A stretch of 64,000 nt of DNA from Stenotrophomonas sp046736075 (lineage in GTDB: Bacteria; Pseudomonadota; Gammaproteobacteria; Xanthomonadales; Xanthomonadaceae), in NCBI RefSeq assembly GCF_046736075.1, contig NZ_CP177163.1, positions 2,046,001 to 2,110,000 of the forward strand, written 5' to 3'. The position numbers and the translations under genes are program-made. The stretch's first letter is position 1; each line of letters begins with the position of its first letter. The notes under the pieces were generated by a model. That model saw nothing but the letters and a program-made list of their open reading frames with translations, had not been told where the DNA came from and did no database searches. This document shows positions 8,912 through 18,011 of this stretch, piece by piece.

Positions 8912-10428
8912 GGTTCCCATCCGTTGAACGAAGTGAAGGCCGGCACCGGGCTCAGTGCGTCCAGGCAGCTGGCGTCGAGCGCCTTGGCGTCCGCGCTGTC
9001 CACAAACTGGCCCAGCAGGCGCGGCATGCAACCGGCGTTGATGGTGCCGTGGCCCTGGCCCTTGGCGAGCAGGTGGCGACCGTTGGGCAGCTGCTTGAGC
9101 ACCTGTTCGGCGTAGCGCGGCGGCGTGACCGGATCAAACTGGCCCGACAGCAGCAGCACCGGCAGCGGCGAGGCGAACGGCGCGGTGAAGTCCTTCGGGC
9201 GGGTGCCCACGTTCCATACCGGGCAGGCCGCGAAGAACATGCGCGATACATCCGGGCCCAGCAGGCGGTCGGCGGCCGCCGGTTCCTGGTAGCGGTCGGC
9301 ATCTTCGGCGCAGATCACCGACCACTGCATGCCGCGGTTCATCTGTACACCGAGGCTGCGCCCGGCCAACCGGCTGAGCGACATCAGCGGCGCATAGCGG
9401 CCGTGTCCGGCTTCGTCCAGCACCACCGGCAACAGCGAGGACAGCTCGGGCATGTACGAGAACGCGAACGCCAGACCGGTCACGGTGTCGGCGGTCAGCA
9501 CGTCGGTCTTGACCTCGGCGGTGCCCGGATCGCGGTACTCCACCTGGACCGGCGCAGTGGCCAGCGTGGTCATCACGTTGCGCAGCTGGGTGCGGGTATC
9601 CACCGGGAAGCGCTTGGCGCAGGCGGCATCCTTGCGGCACTGTGCCGACTGCAGGGCGATGGCGTCTTCGAAGGTGTTGGCGAAGTCGCCGCCGACCACC
9701 AGGTCGTTGGGCGCCACGCCGTCGATCACCACGGTGCGGGTGTGCTGCGGGTAGCGCGCGGCGTAATGCTGGGCGACACGCGTGCCGTAGGAACCGCCGA
9801 CCAGGTTGACCTTGTCCACGCCCAGCGCGGCGCGCACGGCGTCGAGATCGCCGATGGCCTCGGTGGTGGTGTAGAAGCGCGTATCGGCACGGTCCTTCAG
9901 TGATGCGGCACAGCGCTGCGCGTAGTCGGCGATCAGGGCCGGCGTGGGCGCGGCCGTTTCGTCCAGCGGCAGCTCCTTGCCGTCCGCGCCCAGGCACGTC
10001 AGCGGGTTGGACTTGCCCGTGCCGCGCTGGTCGATCAGGAAGATGTCGCGCTGCTTGCGCACCTCGCGCAGGGCCTGGTTGATCGGTGCGGCCACTTCGG
10101 TGGCTGCCTGGCCGGGGCCACCGGCGAGGAAGAACACCGGATCGGTCTTGCCGGCGCCCTGGTTGGCCACTTCCAGCCAGGCGATGTGCACGCCGATCCT
10201 GCGGCCGTCGGGCGCGGCCGGGTTCTCCGGCACCTGCAACGTCGCGCACTGGGCTTCAACGTTGGCACTGGCCTGCGCGCTGGTCAGCGTGCAGGGCGTG
10301 AACGCAAGCGTGCCGTAGCTACGGCTGGCGCCTTTGCCGTCTGGCGCGGTTTCCGGCGCGGGCGCATTGCAGCCGGCGCACAAGGCCACGGCCAGCACCC
10401 CGGCCAGCCTCAACTGTTTCCTGGACAT
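8908..10428 (-). CDS. Lipoprotein serine peptidase of the S33 (tripeptidyl/prolyl aminopeptidase) family
   Basis: 506-residue exported alpha/beta-hydrolase. A lipoprotein signal peptide ends in LAVALCAGC. The fold signatures are FFLAGGPGQ (oxyanion region), QRGTGKSNPL, the nucleophile elbow GGSYGTRVA, QFDPVTPP (Asp) and GQGHGTINAGC (His), the arrangement of SCO7095/TAP-like peptidases. The start follows AGGGAAG. It is the first gene of the peptidase-natA-natB unit. It probably trims N-terminal peptides in the periplasm or at the cell surface; the physiological substrate is unknown. Confidence 0.85.
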
Positions 10429-10495
10429 CTTCCCTGCTTCCCCTTGTTGAAAGTCTTGCCACCACGACGAACCCGGGCGGCGGATGTGACTCAAC

Positions 10496-11701
10496 TTACA
10501 CGGACGCCGCGCCGACGGCGACGGCCACAGGGCATGCCTCGCCTTCCGCCCGGGGGCCGACCGCCCGGTCGCGGCCGTCGGCCTTGGCCTGGTAGAGCGC
10601 CGCATCGGCCGCAGCCAGCAGCCCGGCCAGATCGCCTTGGCCGGTGTCGGCCGCCACCCCGATGCTGGCGGTGACCGGCACCGCTGCGCTGCCCAGGTGC
10701 GCCGGCGCCGCCTGCAGCCGGCCGCGCAGCCGGTCGGCCCATGCCAGCGCCTGTTGGGGCGAGAGATCGGGCAGCAGCAGCACGAATTCCTCGCCGCCAT
10801 AGCGGCCCAGCAGATGCGGGTGGTCGGCCACGGCGGCGGCCAGCACGTCGGCGAAGTTGCGCAGGACATGGTCGCCGGCCAGATGGCCCCAGCGGTCATT
10901 GATCTGCTTGAAGTGGTCCACATCCAGCAGCAGCAGCGCCAGCGGCCGTTGCTGCTGCCGGCACGCGGCGAGCAGCGCGCCGCCATCGGCCAGCACGGCG
11001 CGGCGGTTGAGCAGGCCGGTCAGCCCGTCGGTGCGCGCCAGCCGGCGCAGGTCGATCAGCATCCGCTCCACCAGCAGCAGGACCAGCGCAAAACACCGGG
11101 CCAGCTCCAGCATCACGCCCGCGATGTAGGTCAGGAACATCGGCGAGCCGGTGCGCAGGATGTCCTCACCCGCGTCCGGCGCCACCGGCAGGAACAGCCG
11201 GACCAGGTACACCACACCTTCGGCGGCGAACACGGCGGCGGCCAGCCGGCAACTGGTGCGCTGGGTGTCGGGCGCGTACCGCAGCAGCAGCCAGCCCATC
11301 CAGCCATTGAGCAGCACCGCGAACAGACTGAACACGTCGAGCCGGATCGCCAGGCTGGGGAACGGAACAAGGAACACGGTGATGCTGGCCATGAACAACG
11401 TGGCCAGCGCCAGCGGCTGCCAGAGCGGCAGCCGGTAATCGAGGTGGCGGGCCACCCCGCACAGCATCAGCACGCCGGACCCGGCGATGGTGGCATTGCC
11501 GAGCAGGATCGCCGGCACCTGCGGCAGCTGCGCGCGCAGGCCCAGTAGGGTGACGCTCACCGCCAGCAGCCACAGGCTCAGCGTCCACAGGCGCAGCACC
11601 GGCTGGCCGCGCAGCACCAGCAGCAACAGCGAAAAACCGATCGCGATGCCCACGCACAGCAGGTACCCGATGACGGCGACGGTAGGAAAATCCAGGGACA
11701 T
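10496..11701 (-). CDS. Membrane-bound diguanylate cyclase (GGDEF)
   Basis: 401-residue protein. The N-terminal ~215 residues form six or seven membrane helices without a recognised sensor family name. The GGDEF domain runs from about residue 220 to the end, with the active-site motif YGGEEF at residues 301-306 and metal-binding LLLDVDHFKQIND near 257-269. It should make c-di-GMP from two GTP. The usual inhibitory I-site (RxxD five residues before GGEEF) is absent: the corresponding residues are DHPH. The ATG at 11701 begins MSLDFPTVAV. Its first 74 bases are copied at 17339-17412. Confidence 0.9.
   Translation of the reverse strand: MSLDFPTVAVIGYLLCVGIAIGFSLLLLVLRGQPVLRLWTLSLWLLAVSVTLLGLRAQLPQVPAILLGNATIAGSGVLMLCGVARHLDYRLPLWQPLALATLFMASITVFLVPFPSLAIRLDVFSLFAVLLNGWMGWLLLRYAPDTQRTSCRLAAAVFAAEGVVYLVRLFLPVAPDAGEDILRTGSPMFLTYIAGVMLELARCFALVLLLVERMLIDLRRLARTDGLTGLLNRRAVLADGGALLAACRQQQRPLALLLLDVDHFKQINDRWGHLAGDHVLRNFADVLAAAVADHPHLLGRYGGEEFVLLLPDLSPQQALAWADRLRGRLQAAPAHLGSAAVPVTASIGVAADTGQGDLAGLLAAADAALYQAKADGRDRAVGPRAEGEACPVAVAVGAASV
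11628..11701 (-). repeat. 74-bp direct repeat, original copy (cyclase 5' end)
   Basis: The first 74 bases of the diguanylate cyclase gene recur at 17339-17412 in the same orientation, with about eight mismatches. The two copies bracket the whole RHS gene pair and the first lipoprotein gene. Confidence 0.85.
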
Positions 11702-11903
11702 GCAGCCTCGCGCGCCAGAGCGGCGCGCGCATCTTAGCGTGAACCGGCCATTGGCCGGCGGCGATACACACCGTGGGGCTGCCGCAGGCATCTGGCACCG
11801 ACGATGGCGTCGCTGGCCGCAGAGCGGCTATCCGACTGAACAGCGAGGCAAGCCTCGACACCGCGCATGCACCGGGGGATCGAAGACCGGTCGGCAGCCC
11901 TGC

Positions 11904-11932
11904 TTGACACCCATGCCTGGCTGGCCAATTCT
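11904..11932 (+). promoter_or_regulatory. Possible sigma70 promoter for the RHS operon
   Basis: TTGACA at 11904-11909, a 17-base spacer and AATTCT at 11927-11932, ending 34 bases before the RHS start. The -35 is perfect and the -10 is poor. Confidence 0.35.
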
Positions 11933-11966
11933 CTGCGGCTGTGGCCGTCATCATGGAAGATGCGAA

Positions 11967-14273
11967 ATGCGAGGCATTGGTTGGACGATGCTGTTGGCCG
12001 GCGGGGGACTGCTGCTGTTCTCTGGGGCGGCCGTTGGGCAACAGTCCTCATACTGCTACAAGTCCTCATGCGTTCCAGACCTGTCACAGGCGGAATCGCT
12101 GATGCGGGCGGACTCGGCGTATGGGTCACTGCTCCAGCCTGATGGTAGAACACCGCTGCAGTCCGACAGGACCTATACCCTGAAGTATCGGGTGGAAGCG
12201 CAGCGGCCTGAGGCGTTCTATACCTCTTACGCATCGACGAGCTTCGACGGCGCGATGCCCGACTGTTCAAGCGACAACCCCCTTTACCCACAGACCTGCT
12301 CTACCGAAGAGCAGGCCATGAACTCCATGTGGAATCGGGGTGTCTACCGCCCCAAGGAGTGCAAGGTAGGCAGCCCTTACCTGGCGGGCAGTTACGTCAA
12401 TCCCTACACACATGCAACCGAACAGACTGTTTCTGGTCGCGGCTTCGGCATTTTTCACTTTGAAGTGATTCGTGGTGGCGGAATCACAAGCCCTGGTGAT
12501 TCCTTCCGCCGCGCCGACTATCAGATCGATTGTGGAGCATCTGGCAGCAAGACCTGGTTCTACACCATCGACCAGAAGATCGTTTACCGATGCCCGGCGG
12601 GGTTCAAAGGCACCGCAATAGCGTTCAATGCCGCAAAACCCCCCATCGAGGGGACAGCGTGGTGCGTGCCGAGTGACCCGCTTCCCAAGATCACGGTGAC
12701 GTTGCGGCAACATGAGTCATGCCCGGTCAATGCCCATCCCTGCTTCCCCGGCACCGGCGACAAGATGCGGGTCGAGACGGATTTCTCGATCTCGGGATGG
12801 CCATTCTCCCGCATCTATCACTCTCTGGCCGAACTGGATGCGGGAAGCATCTCGCCGGGCTGGAGTACCTCGCTCTCGGATCGCATCATTGAAGACGTCC
12901 TGCCTGGATACATCACGCCCGATGGATTCTACGAAGGCAGCGTCTCCGCAAGCCCGACGCGGTACCGCAGCCTCGTTCAGCCCGAGCGCGTCATTGAAAG
13001 AGTGGGCAATCCGCTGGTCGGATATCGCATCACCTATGGCGCTGAAATCAGGGAATTCGATGCGTCGGGGCGACTGATCCTGCTTCGCGATGCCAATGAT
13101 GGGGGGCGCGACCTCCACCTGCTCTATTCAGGCGGTCTGTTGTCGCAACTGCGAACCGCACAGGGTCGGGTCACGTATATCGACTACGAGGACGGTCGTC
13201 TCACGCGGATTCGACGCTCCGACGGCTCGATCATTGACTACGGCTACGACAGCGAAGGAAACCTTTCCCTGGTGTCCCACGGTGGAGGAGTCAAACGCTA
13301 CCTGTACAGTGAGCCCGGAAGATCGACCAGCCGCAGCAGGCACCTGTTGACCGGAATCGTCGATGAAACCGGGCAACGCTATGCGTCATTCCACTATGAC
13401 GCGGACGGTCGGGTCACGGGTAGTCATCTTGAAAGCGCCTCGGGCGCCGTAGAGGCGACGACCGTGACTTACACCGGCGCGAACACGGCCCACGTGGTTA
13501 CCGACGGGCTCGGCGCCCGGACGATCATCTACAGCGCCGACCAGTACCGTCGCCCCCTGTCCATCAGTGACACGAGAGGCACGACGACCAGCACCTATGC
13601 CGACGCGCTGCTGGTCAGGAGCACAGACCGCCTGGGCGTGGCAACGACCTATACGTATGGCAGCGGATTCCTGACGGATGTCGAGACGGCCGCGACGTCG
13701 GCAGATCGCAGGCGGATTTCCTATACACGGGATGCGCTGGGACGTGAGACGCAACGAAACGTAAGCGGTGCAACGTCCGGTTCGAGCTTGCAGCTGCTCT
13801 CATCCGTGAGAACCAGCTACCTGGCCGATGGCGCCCGCTCGGCCGTCTGCGAAGTGGATCCGGGCGTCGGCAACGCATCATCCTATGTCTGCGGATCACA
13901 GTCGCCAGCTCCTTCCGGAGTCCGACAGACACTGATCACGTACTGCGCGGCGGCCGACGTCGCGTTGGGCGTCTGCCCGCTTGAAAGACTGGTCAGGGCG
14001 ATCGATGGACCTCGAACGGACATCCCGGATGTAACGGTGTTCGAGTACTACCCGTCTGACCACTCGGGCTGCTCGACCAGCGTTGACGCCTGCGCCTGGC
14101 GCAAGGGCGATCTGTGGAAGATCACCAACGCGGCGGGCCATGCGACGGAGACGGTGCGCTATGACGGCGTGGGCCGTGCCGTGACGATCCGCGATGCCAA
14201 CGGCGTGGTCACGGACTTCACCTACGATGCGCTCGGACGCATGACCAGCCGCGCCGTTCGCGGCTCGAATTGA
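11967..14273 (+). CDS. Exported RHS-repeat protein, N-terminal half
   Basis: 768-residue protein starting at ATG 11967 after GGAAG. The signal peptide MRGIGWTMLLAGGGLLLFSG ends near AVGQQ. A Cys-containing N-terminal domain of about 250 residues is followed by the RHS entry region (DKMRVETDFSISGWPFSRIY) and many YD repeats (YDSEGNLSLV, FHYDADGRVTG, VRYDGVGRAVTIRD). It stops right after FTYDALGRMTSRAVRGSN, in the middle of an RHS barrel. The next gene resumes the repeat pattern after its own signal peptide. There is no PAAR motif, so it looks Sec-exported rather than loaded on a T6SS spike. The two halves were probably one protein in an ancestor (inference). Confidence 0.85.
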   Translation: MRGIGWTMLLAGGGLLLFSGAAVGQQSSYCYKSSCVPDLSQAESLMRADSAYGSLLQPDGRTPLQSDRTYTLKYRVEAQRPEAFYTSYASTSFDGAMPDCSSDNPLYPQTCSTEEQAMNSMWNRGVYRPKECKVGSPYLAGSYVNPYTHATEQTVSGRGFGIFHFEVIRGGGITSPGDSFRRADYQIDCGASGSKTWFYTIDQKIVYRCPAGFKGTAIAFNAAKPPIEGTAWCVPSDPLPKITVTLRQHESCPVNAHPCFPGTGDKMRVETDFSISGWPFSRIYHSLAELDAGSISPGWSTSLSDRIIEDVLPGYITPDGFYEGSVSASPTRYRSLVQPERVIERVGNPLVGYRITYGAEIREFDASGRLILLRDANDGGRDLHLLYSGGLLSQLRTAQGRVTYIDYEDGRLTRIRRSDGSIIDYGYDSEGNLSLVSHGGGVKRYLYSEPGRSTSRSRHLLTGIVDETGQRYASFHYDADGRVTGSHLESASGAVEATTVTYTGANTAHVVTDGLGARTIIYSADQYRRPLSISDTRGTTTSTYADALLVRSTDRLGVATTYTYGSGFLTDVETAATSADRRRISYTRDALGRETQRNVSGATSGSSLQLLSSVRTSYLADGARSAVCEVDPGVGNASSYVCGSQSPAPSGVRQTLITYCAAADVALGVCPLERLVRAIDGPRTDIPDVTVFEYYPSDHSGCSTSVDACAWRKGDLWKITNAAGHATETVRYDGVGRAVTIRDANGVVTDFTYDALGRMTSRAVRGSN

Positions 14274-14293
14274 GCAGGAGGGCTCAGAGCACC

Positions 14294-16870
14294 ATGACCA
14301 GGAAAAAGGACGATCCGAATTCCGCCGTGGCCGGCAAGATGGCGGGCACGTCGTTGAGGTTGCCTCGACCGTGCTGCGCGCTGCTCATCGGCATGACCAC
14401 GCTGGCGACCTGGCAGGTCCAGGCGGCCGAGGACCAGGTCACGCGCGTGGCGTACTACCCCAATGGCCTGGCCAGCAGCACCACGCTCCCCGATGGCAGC
14501 TTTACCTCCTACGTGTACGACAGCGCACAGCGGTTGACGGCGATCGTGGATGCCGATGGCAACACGCTTCAGTACACCTTGGATGGCGCGGGCAAACGCA
14601 TCAATGAAGAGGTGATCGGCGAGGATGGCGCGCGACGACGGACGCTTTCGCGGGTCTATGACACGCTCGGAAGAATCAATGCCGTACAGGATGCTGCCGG
14701 CGTTTCCGTCTCGTTTTCATACGACGCCAATGGAAACCTGAGCAGCTCGACCGATGCGCTTGGACGTGTGGCGACGAACGACTACGACCCACTGGGTCGC
14801 CTCGCGCAGATGATCCAGGATGTGGGCGGTATCCATGCCGCTACTGGCATCACCTACGATGCCAACGACAACATGCGCGAGATTGTTGATCCGAAGGGCC
14901 TGCGGACCGTCTATCAGCACAATGCCTTCGGCGAGTTGACCAGACTCAATAGTCCTGACACAGGCCAGACCGACTACACATACGACAGCGCTGGAAATAC
15001 GCTGTCTTCGAAGGATGCACGCGGGCAGACCACCTATTTCCAGTACGACGCACTGAATCGACTGACGGCAAAAACGTACAGCGATTCCAGCCTGGATGTC
15101 CGTTATTACTATGATGCTTCGCCACACGATTGCGAGCCATTCGAATCCTTCGCAACCGGCCGCTTGGTCCGAATGACCGACGGCAGTGGCGAAACCCGCT
15201 ATTGCCGGGATCGCTTTGGCAACCTCACGCGAAAGGTGCAGACCATCAGTGGTCGCAGCTTCACCGTGCGCTACGCCTATACAAGTGCGGGGCGCATCTC
15301 TTCCATCGCGTATCCGGGTGGCCTGAAGGTGGACTATGTCCGGGATGGGATGGGTCGCATCGCTGAGATCGGGGTGAGCCAGGACGGCAGCGCGCGCAAG
15401 GTCGTCCTTGGCTCCGCCTCCCACCACCCGTTCGGGCCCGTTGCAGGGTGGATCTTTGGCAATGGGCGGTCCACGCGACGGACTCTGGACCTGAATTATC
15501 GTCCAATCGCCATTGCCAGCAGTTTCTCTGGACAGGAGGCGACGACGTTCTCCTTCGGTTGGGATGCTGCCGGGAATCTGGGCTCCCTTCATGCCACCCA
15601 AACCGGCCGATCGACGGATATTTCGTTTGAGTACGACGGATTGAACCGGTTGACGGCGTTCAAGGACGGCCTGACGGGAACCGCGATTGAGCGCTACACC
15701 TATGACGCGACTGGCAATCGCACCAGTTTCACCAACGCTGATGGCACGCAGTCGTACCAATACCCTGCCGACAGTCATCGTTTGAGCGCTGCAGGTGGCG
15801 TCAACCGAAGCTACGATCCTGCCGGAAACACGGTGGCCATTGGCAACAACCACATGGCGTTTCAATACAACGCGGCCGGTCGGATGAGCCGCGCGGACCG
15901 GGACTCGGTCACCGTGATGGAGTACATCTACAACGGCCGCGGAGAACGTGTTTGCCGCGGAAGTGACGTTGCGAAGAGCTATAGCATCTTCGACGAATCC
16001 GGACATTGGCTGGGCGACTATGACGGCAACCGGGACATCCAGCAGGTCGTCTGGATGGATAGCCTCCCCGTGGCAGTGATCGCGGACGACACCTTGTTCT
16101 ACATAGAAACCGATCATCTCGGCACGCCGCGCACGTTGATCGATCCCGAGACGAATTCGGTCGTCTGGAACTGGGACCTGGCGGGAGAGGCCTTTGGCAA
16201 CAGTGCCCCTGACCAGGACCCGGATGGGGATGGCGTTCCTCTCAGGTTCGATATGCGCTTCCCCGGCCAACAGTTCGATGCTGCTACCGGGTTGAACTAC
16301 AACTACTTCCGTGAGTATGACCCGGTCACCGGTCGCTATACGCAGAGCGACCCCATCGGACTCTCCGCAGGGCCCAGCACGTATTCATATGCGAACGGGA
16401 TGCCCACGGGTGCGTTTGATCCCCTCGGGCTGAAAGCAGTCAGAGTTCCCTTGCCTGCACCTGGAGATCCCGGGCCGGACGGAACCATCCATTGCAGGGG
16501 GGGATCCGTCGTACCTTATGTCAATCTGGCCCGCCTGGATTCGTACCAGCGTGAGTGCATTGCCGACTGCATGTTCGCCCACGAAAACAGTCATGTAAGG
16601 GATGCAAATCGTTCGGACCCCTCCGTTTGCCGCTACTGGTCTTGGCTGCCAGGCATTGGACCCAAGGGCCTGGTGAAGTTCGATACAGACGAAGAGATGA
16701 AAGCGACCGAGCTGAGTGCGCATATGGTGGAGCTGCAATGCCTCTACGGAAAGCTGTCGCCCGGTAACTGCACGGACGATACCTGCCAGAAGGTGGTTCG
16801 GAGCAGAATCAATGACATCGTCAACTACTTCCTTCCCAAGGTCCGCAACGGAACATACGGAACGGATTGA
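14294..16870 (+). CDS. Exported RHS-repeat protein, C-terminal half, with putative zincin toxin tip
   Basis: 858-residue protein; ATG 14294 follows AGGAGG (a TTG at 14270 is the alternative). A second signal peptide (CCALLIGMTTLATWQVQA, then AEDQ) precedes more YD repeats. The RHS core ends with RYTQSDPIGL and FDPLGL. The remaining ~135 residues are a variable tip with seven Cys and an HExxH motif (HENSH, residues 763-767), followed ~60 residues later by TELSAHMVE, where a third metal ligand could lie. That pattern suggests a zinc metallopeptidase, and the cysteines suggest that it works in an oxidising compartment. The lipoprotein gene 8 bases downstream is a candidate immunity gene. The enzymatic call rests on the motif alone. 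Confidence 0.8.
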   Translation: MTRKKDDPNSAVAGKMAGTSLRLPRPCCALLIGMTTLATWQVQAAEDQVTRVAYYPNGLASSTTLPDGSFTSYVYDSAQRLTAIVDADGNTLQYTLDGAGKRINEEVIGEDGARRRTLSRVYDTLGRINAVQDAAGVSVSFSYDANGNLSSSTDALGRVATNDYDPLGRLAQMIQDVGGIHAATGITYDANDNMREIVDPKGLRTVYQHNAFGELTRLNSPDTGQTDYTYDSAGNTLSSKDARGQTTYFQYDALNRLTAKTYSDSSLDVRYYYDASPHDCEPFESFATGRLVRMTDGSGETRYCRDRFGNLTRKVQTISGRSFTVRYAYTSAGRISSIAYPGGLKVDYVRDGMGRIAEIGVSQDGSARKVVLGSASHHPFGPVAGWIFGNGRSTRRTLDLNYRPIAIASSFSGQEATTFSFGWDAAGNLGSLHATQTGRSTDISFEYDGLNRLTAFKDGLTGTAIERYTYDATGNRTSFTNADGTQSYQYPADSHRLSAAGGVNRSYDPAGNTVAIGNNHMAFQYNAAGRMSRADRDSVTVMEYIYNGRGERVCRGSDVAKSYSIFDESGHWLGDYDGNRDIQQVVWMDSLPVAVIADDTLFYIETDHLGTPRTLIDPETNSVVWNWDLAGEAFGNSAPDQDPDGDGVPLRFDMRFPGQQFDAATGLNYNYFREYDPVTGRYTQSDPIGLSAGPSTYSYANGMPTGAFDPLGLKAVRVPLPAPGDPGPDGTIHCRGGSVVPYVNLARLDSYQRECIADCMFAHENSHVRDANRSDPSVCRYWSWLPGIGPKGLVKFDTDEEMKATELSAHMVELQCLYGKLSPGNCTDDTCQKVVRSRINDIVNYFLPKVRNGTYGTD

Positions 16871-17330
16871 TCGCACCCATGAAACGAACGATGGCAACAT
16901 CCCTACTGCTCGCAGCTGCAGTTCTGCTTCCCGGATGTTCGGAGCCGCCCCCTAAAGTCCAGTGTGGCGGCGAGGTACGCTTCCACCAAACCAATCTGGC
17001 GGAAGCAGATGCAATTCTGCAAGCTGCGCGCAGGGACTCCAGGAACTACTGCGCGGAAAGCGGCGGCGCGTGCGACTTTTTCGTGTCGAAGAAAGACGAT
17101 GGCTGGAGCGTGGTGGCCCACGCTGTCAATACTCGCTCGGACCGTTGCCTGTACAGGATTGGGTACGACAGGGTCTACATCTACGACACATCCGGGCGCC
17201 TGCTGAGTACCCATCAGGGGATCTGATGCATTCCGCCTGGATCACGTGCGCCTGCGGTCGTTGGGATTCTCGACGAATGTCCCGGTGAGCTTCCCGTTCT
17301 GGTCTACTTCCCAAGCGCCCACGATGGCCT
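16853..17330 (+). repeat. Tandem duplication, unit 1 (RHS tail, lipoprotein gene, downstream flank)
   Basis: Matches 17409-17882 over about 475 bases at high identity. It starts within the last codons of the RHS gene (ACATACGGAA) and ends about 105 bases past the lipoprotein stop. Confidence 0.85.
16879..17226 (+). CDS. Small lipoprotein, candidate immunity protein for the RHS tip (copy 1)
   Basis: 115-residue precursor with lipobox LLPGC after MKRTMATSLLLAAAVL. The Ser after the lipidated Cys predicts outer-membrane sorting. The mature part is about 95 residues with four further Cys. No family is recognised. The gene begins 8 bases after the RHS stop and is probably cotranscribed with it. 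A periplasm-facing lipoprotein behind a Cys-rich, exported metallopeptidase-like toxin fits an immunity role. It is 85-90% identical to the product of 17435-17779. Confidence 0.72.
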   Translation: MKRTMATSLLLAAAVLLPGCSEPPPKVQCGGEVRFHQTNLAEADAILQAARRDSRNYCAESGGACDFFVSKKDDGWSVVAHAVNTRSDRCLYRIGYDRVYIYDTSGRLLSTHQGI

Positions 17331-17412
17331 CTGGCGGGAGCGAAAGCCCGATCGTGATGCCCACGCACAGCAGGTACCCGATGACCGCGACGGCAGGAAA
17401 ATCCAAGCACAT
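17242..17412 (-). pseudogene. Composite gene debris: cyclase 5' fragment joined to an unknown 3' gene end
   Basis: Bases 17412-17339 read MCLDFPAVAVIGYLLCVGIT, the start of the diguanylate cyclase at 11701. The frame then switches to AIVGAWEVDQNGKLTGTFVE, which resembles the tail of another protein and recurs on the minus strand at about 17880-17794. Neither part is a complete gene. The join marks at least two recombination events around the RHS/immunity module. Confidence 0.75.
17339..17412 (-). repeat. 74-bp direct repeat, displaced copy (cyclase 5' end)
   Basis: Copy of 11628-11701 in the same orientation, with about eight mismatches. It includes a start codon but no further coding sequence of the cyclase. 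Confidence 0.85.
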
Positions 17413-17882
17413 ACGGAAAGGATTGATCGCGCCCATGAAACGAATGACAACGTCCCTACTGCTCGCAGCTGCAGTTCTGCTTTCCGGATGCTCGGAGCCG
17501 CCCCCTAAAGTCCAGTGTGGCGGCAAGGTACGCTTCCACCAAACCAATCTGGCGGAAGCAGATGCAATTCTGCAAGCTGCGCGCAGGGACTCCAAGAACT
17601 ACTGCGCGGAAAGCGGCGGCGCGTGCGACTTTTTCGTATCGAAGGAAGACGATGGCTGGAGCGTGGTGGCCCTCGCTGTCAATACTCCCGCGGAAAGATG
17701 TCTGTACGGGATTGGGTACGACAGGACCTACATTTACGACACATCCGGGCGCCTGCTGCGTGTCCACCCGGGGATCTGATCCATTCCGCCGGATCACGCG
17801 CGGCTGCGGTAGCAGGCAGTCTCGACGAATGTCCCGGTGAGCTTCCCCTCGTGGTCCGCTTCCGGGACGCCCACGATCGCCT
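17409..17882 (+). repeat. Tandem duplication, unit 2
   Basis: Second copy of 16853-17330. It joins the cyclase fragment at the shared bases ACAT and keeps only the last few RHS codons. Confidence 0.85.
17435..17779 (+). CDS. Small lipoprotein, candidate immunity protein (copy 2)
   Basis: 114-residue precursor with lipobox LLSGC, closely similar to the 16879-17226 product. Differences cluster in the last third (for example VALAVNTPAERC against VAHAVNTRSDRC), and one residue is missing near the start. All Cys are retained and the frame is open, so it is probably functional. It no longer follows a full RHS gene: only a short RHS-tail remnant precedes it. It may protect against a variant tip that was lost, or raise the immunity dose. 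Confidence 0.72.
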   Translation: MKRMTTSLLLAAAVLLSGCSEPPPKVQCGGKVRFHQTNLAEADAILQAARRDSKNYCAESGGACDFFVSKEDDGWSVVALAVNTPAERCLYGIGYDRTYIYDTSGRLLRVHPGI

Positions 17883-17972
17883 TCGGTTGGACGGATGGAT
17901 CCGACACGTTCAGGGGGAGTCTGGCGGGATTTCCTGCGGCAGCCGGGGTACGCGGGGCACCGGTTCGGGCAG

Positions 17973-17993
17973 GTGCCGGCCAGCGGCCGGCAC
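17973..17993. repeat. SMAG/GTAG-type REP hairpin
   Basis: GTGCCGGCC, AGC, GGCCGGCAC: a perfect 9-bp stem of the REP type found in Stenotrophomonas. It lies just past the stop of the reductase gene on the minus strand and may protect or end that transcript. Confidence 0.75.
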
Positions 17994-18011
17994 GCCCGTT
18001 TGGCCCGGGTG

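Noticed and set aside
10429..10986. N-terminal extension of the S33 peptidase to 10986
   Set aside because: The extra residues read as antisense-frame noise over the cyclase gene; the ATG at 10428 with RBS and lipoprotein signal is clearly the start.
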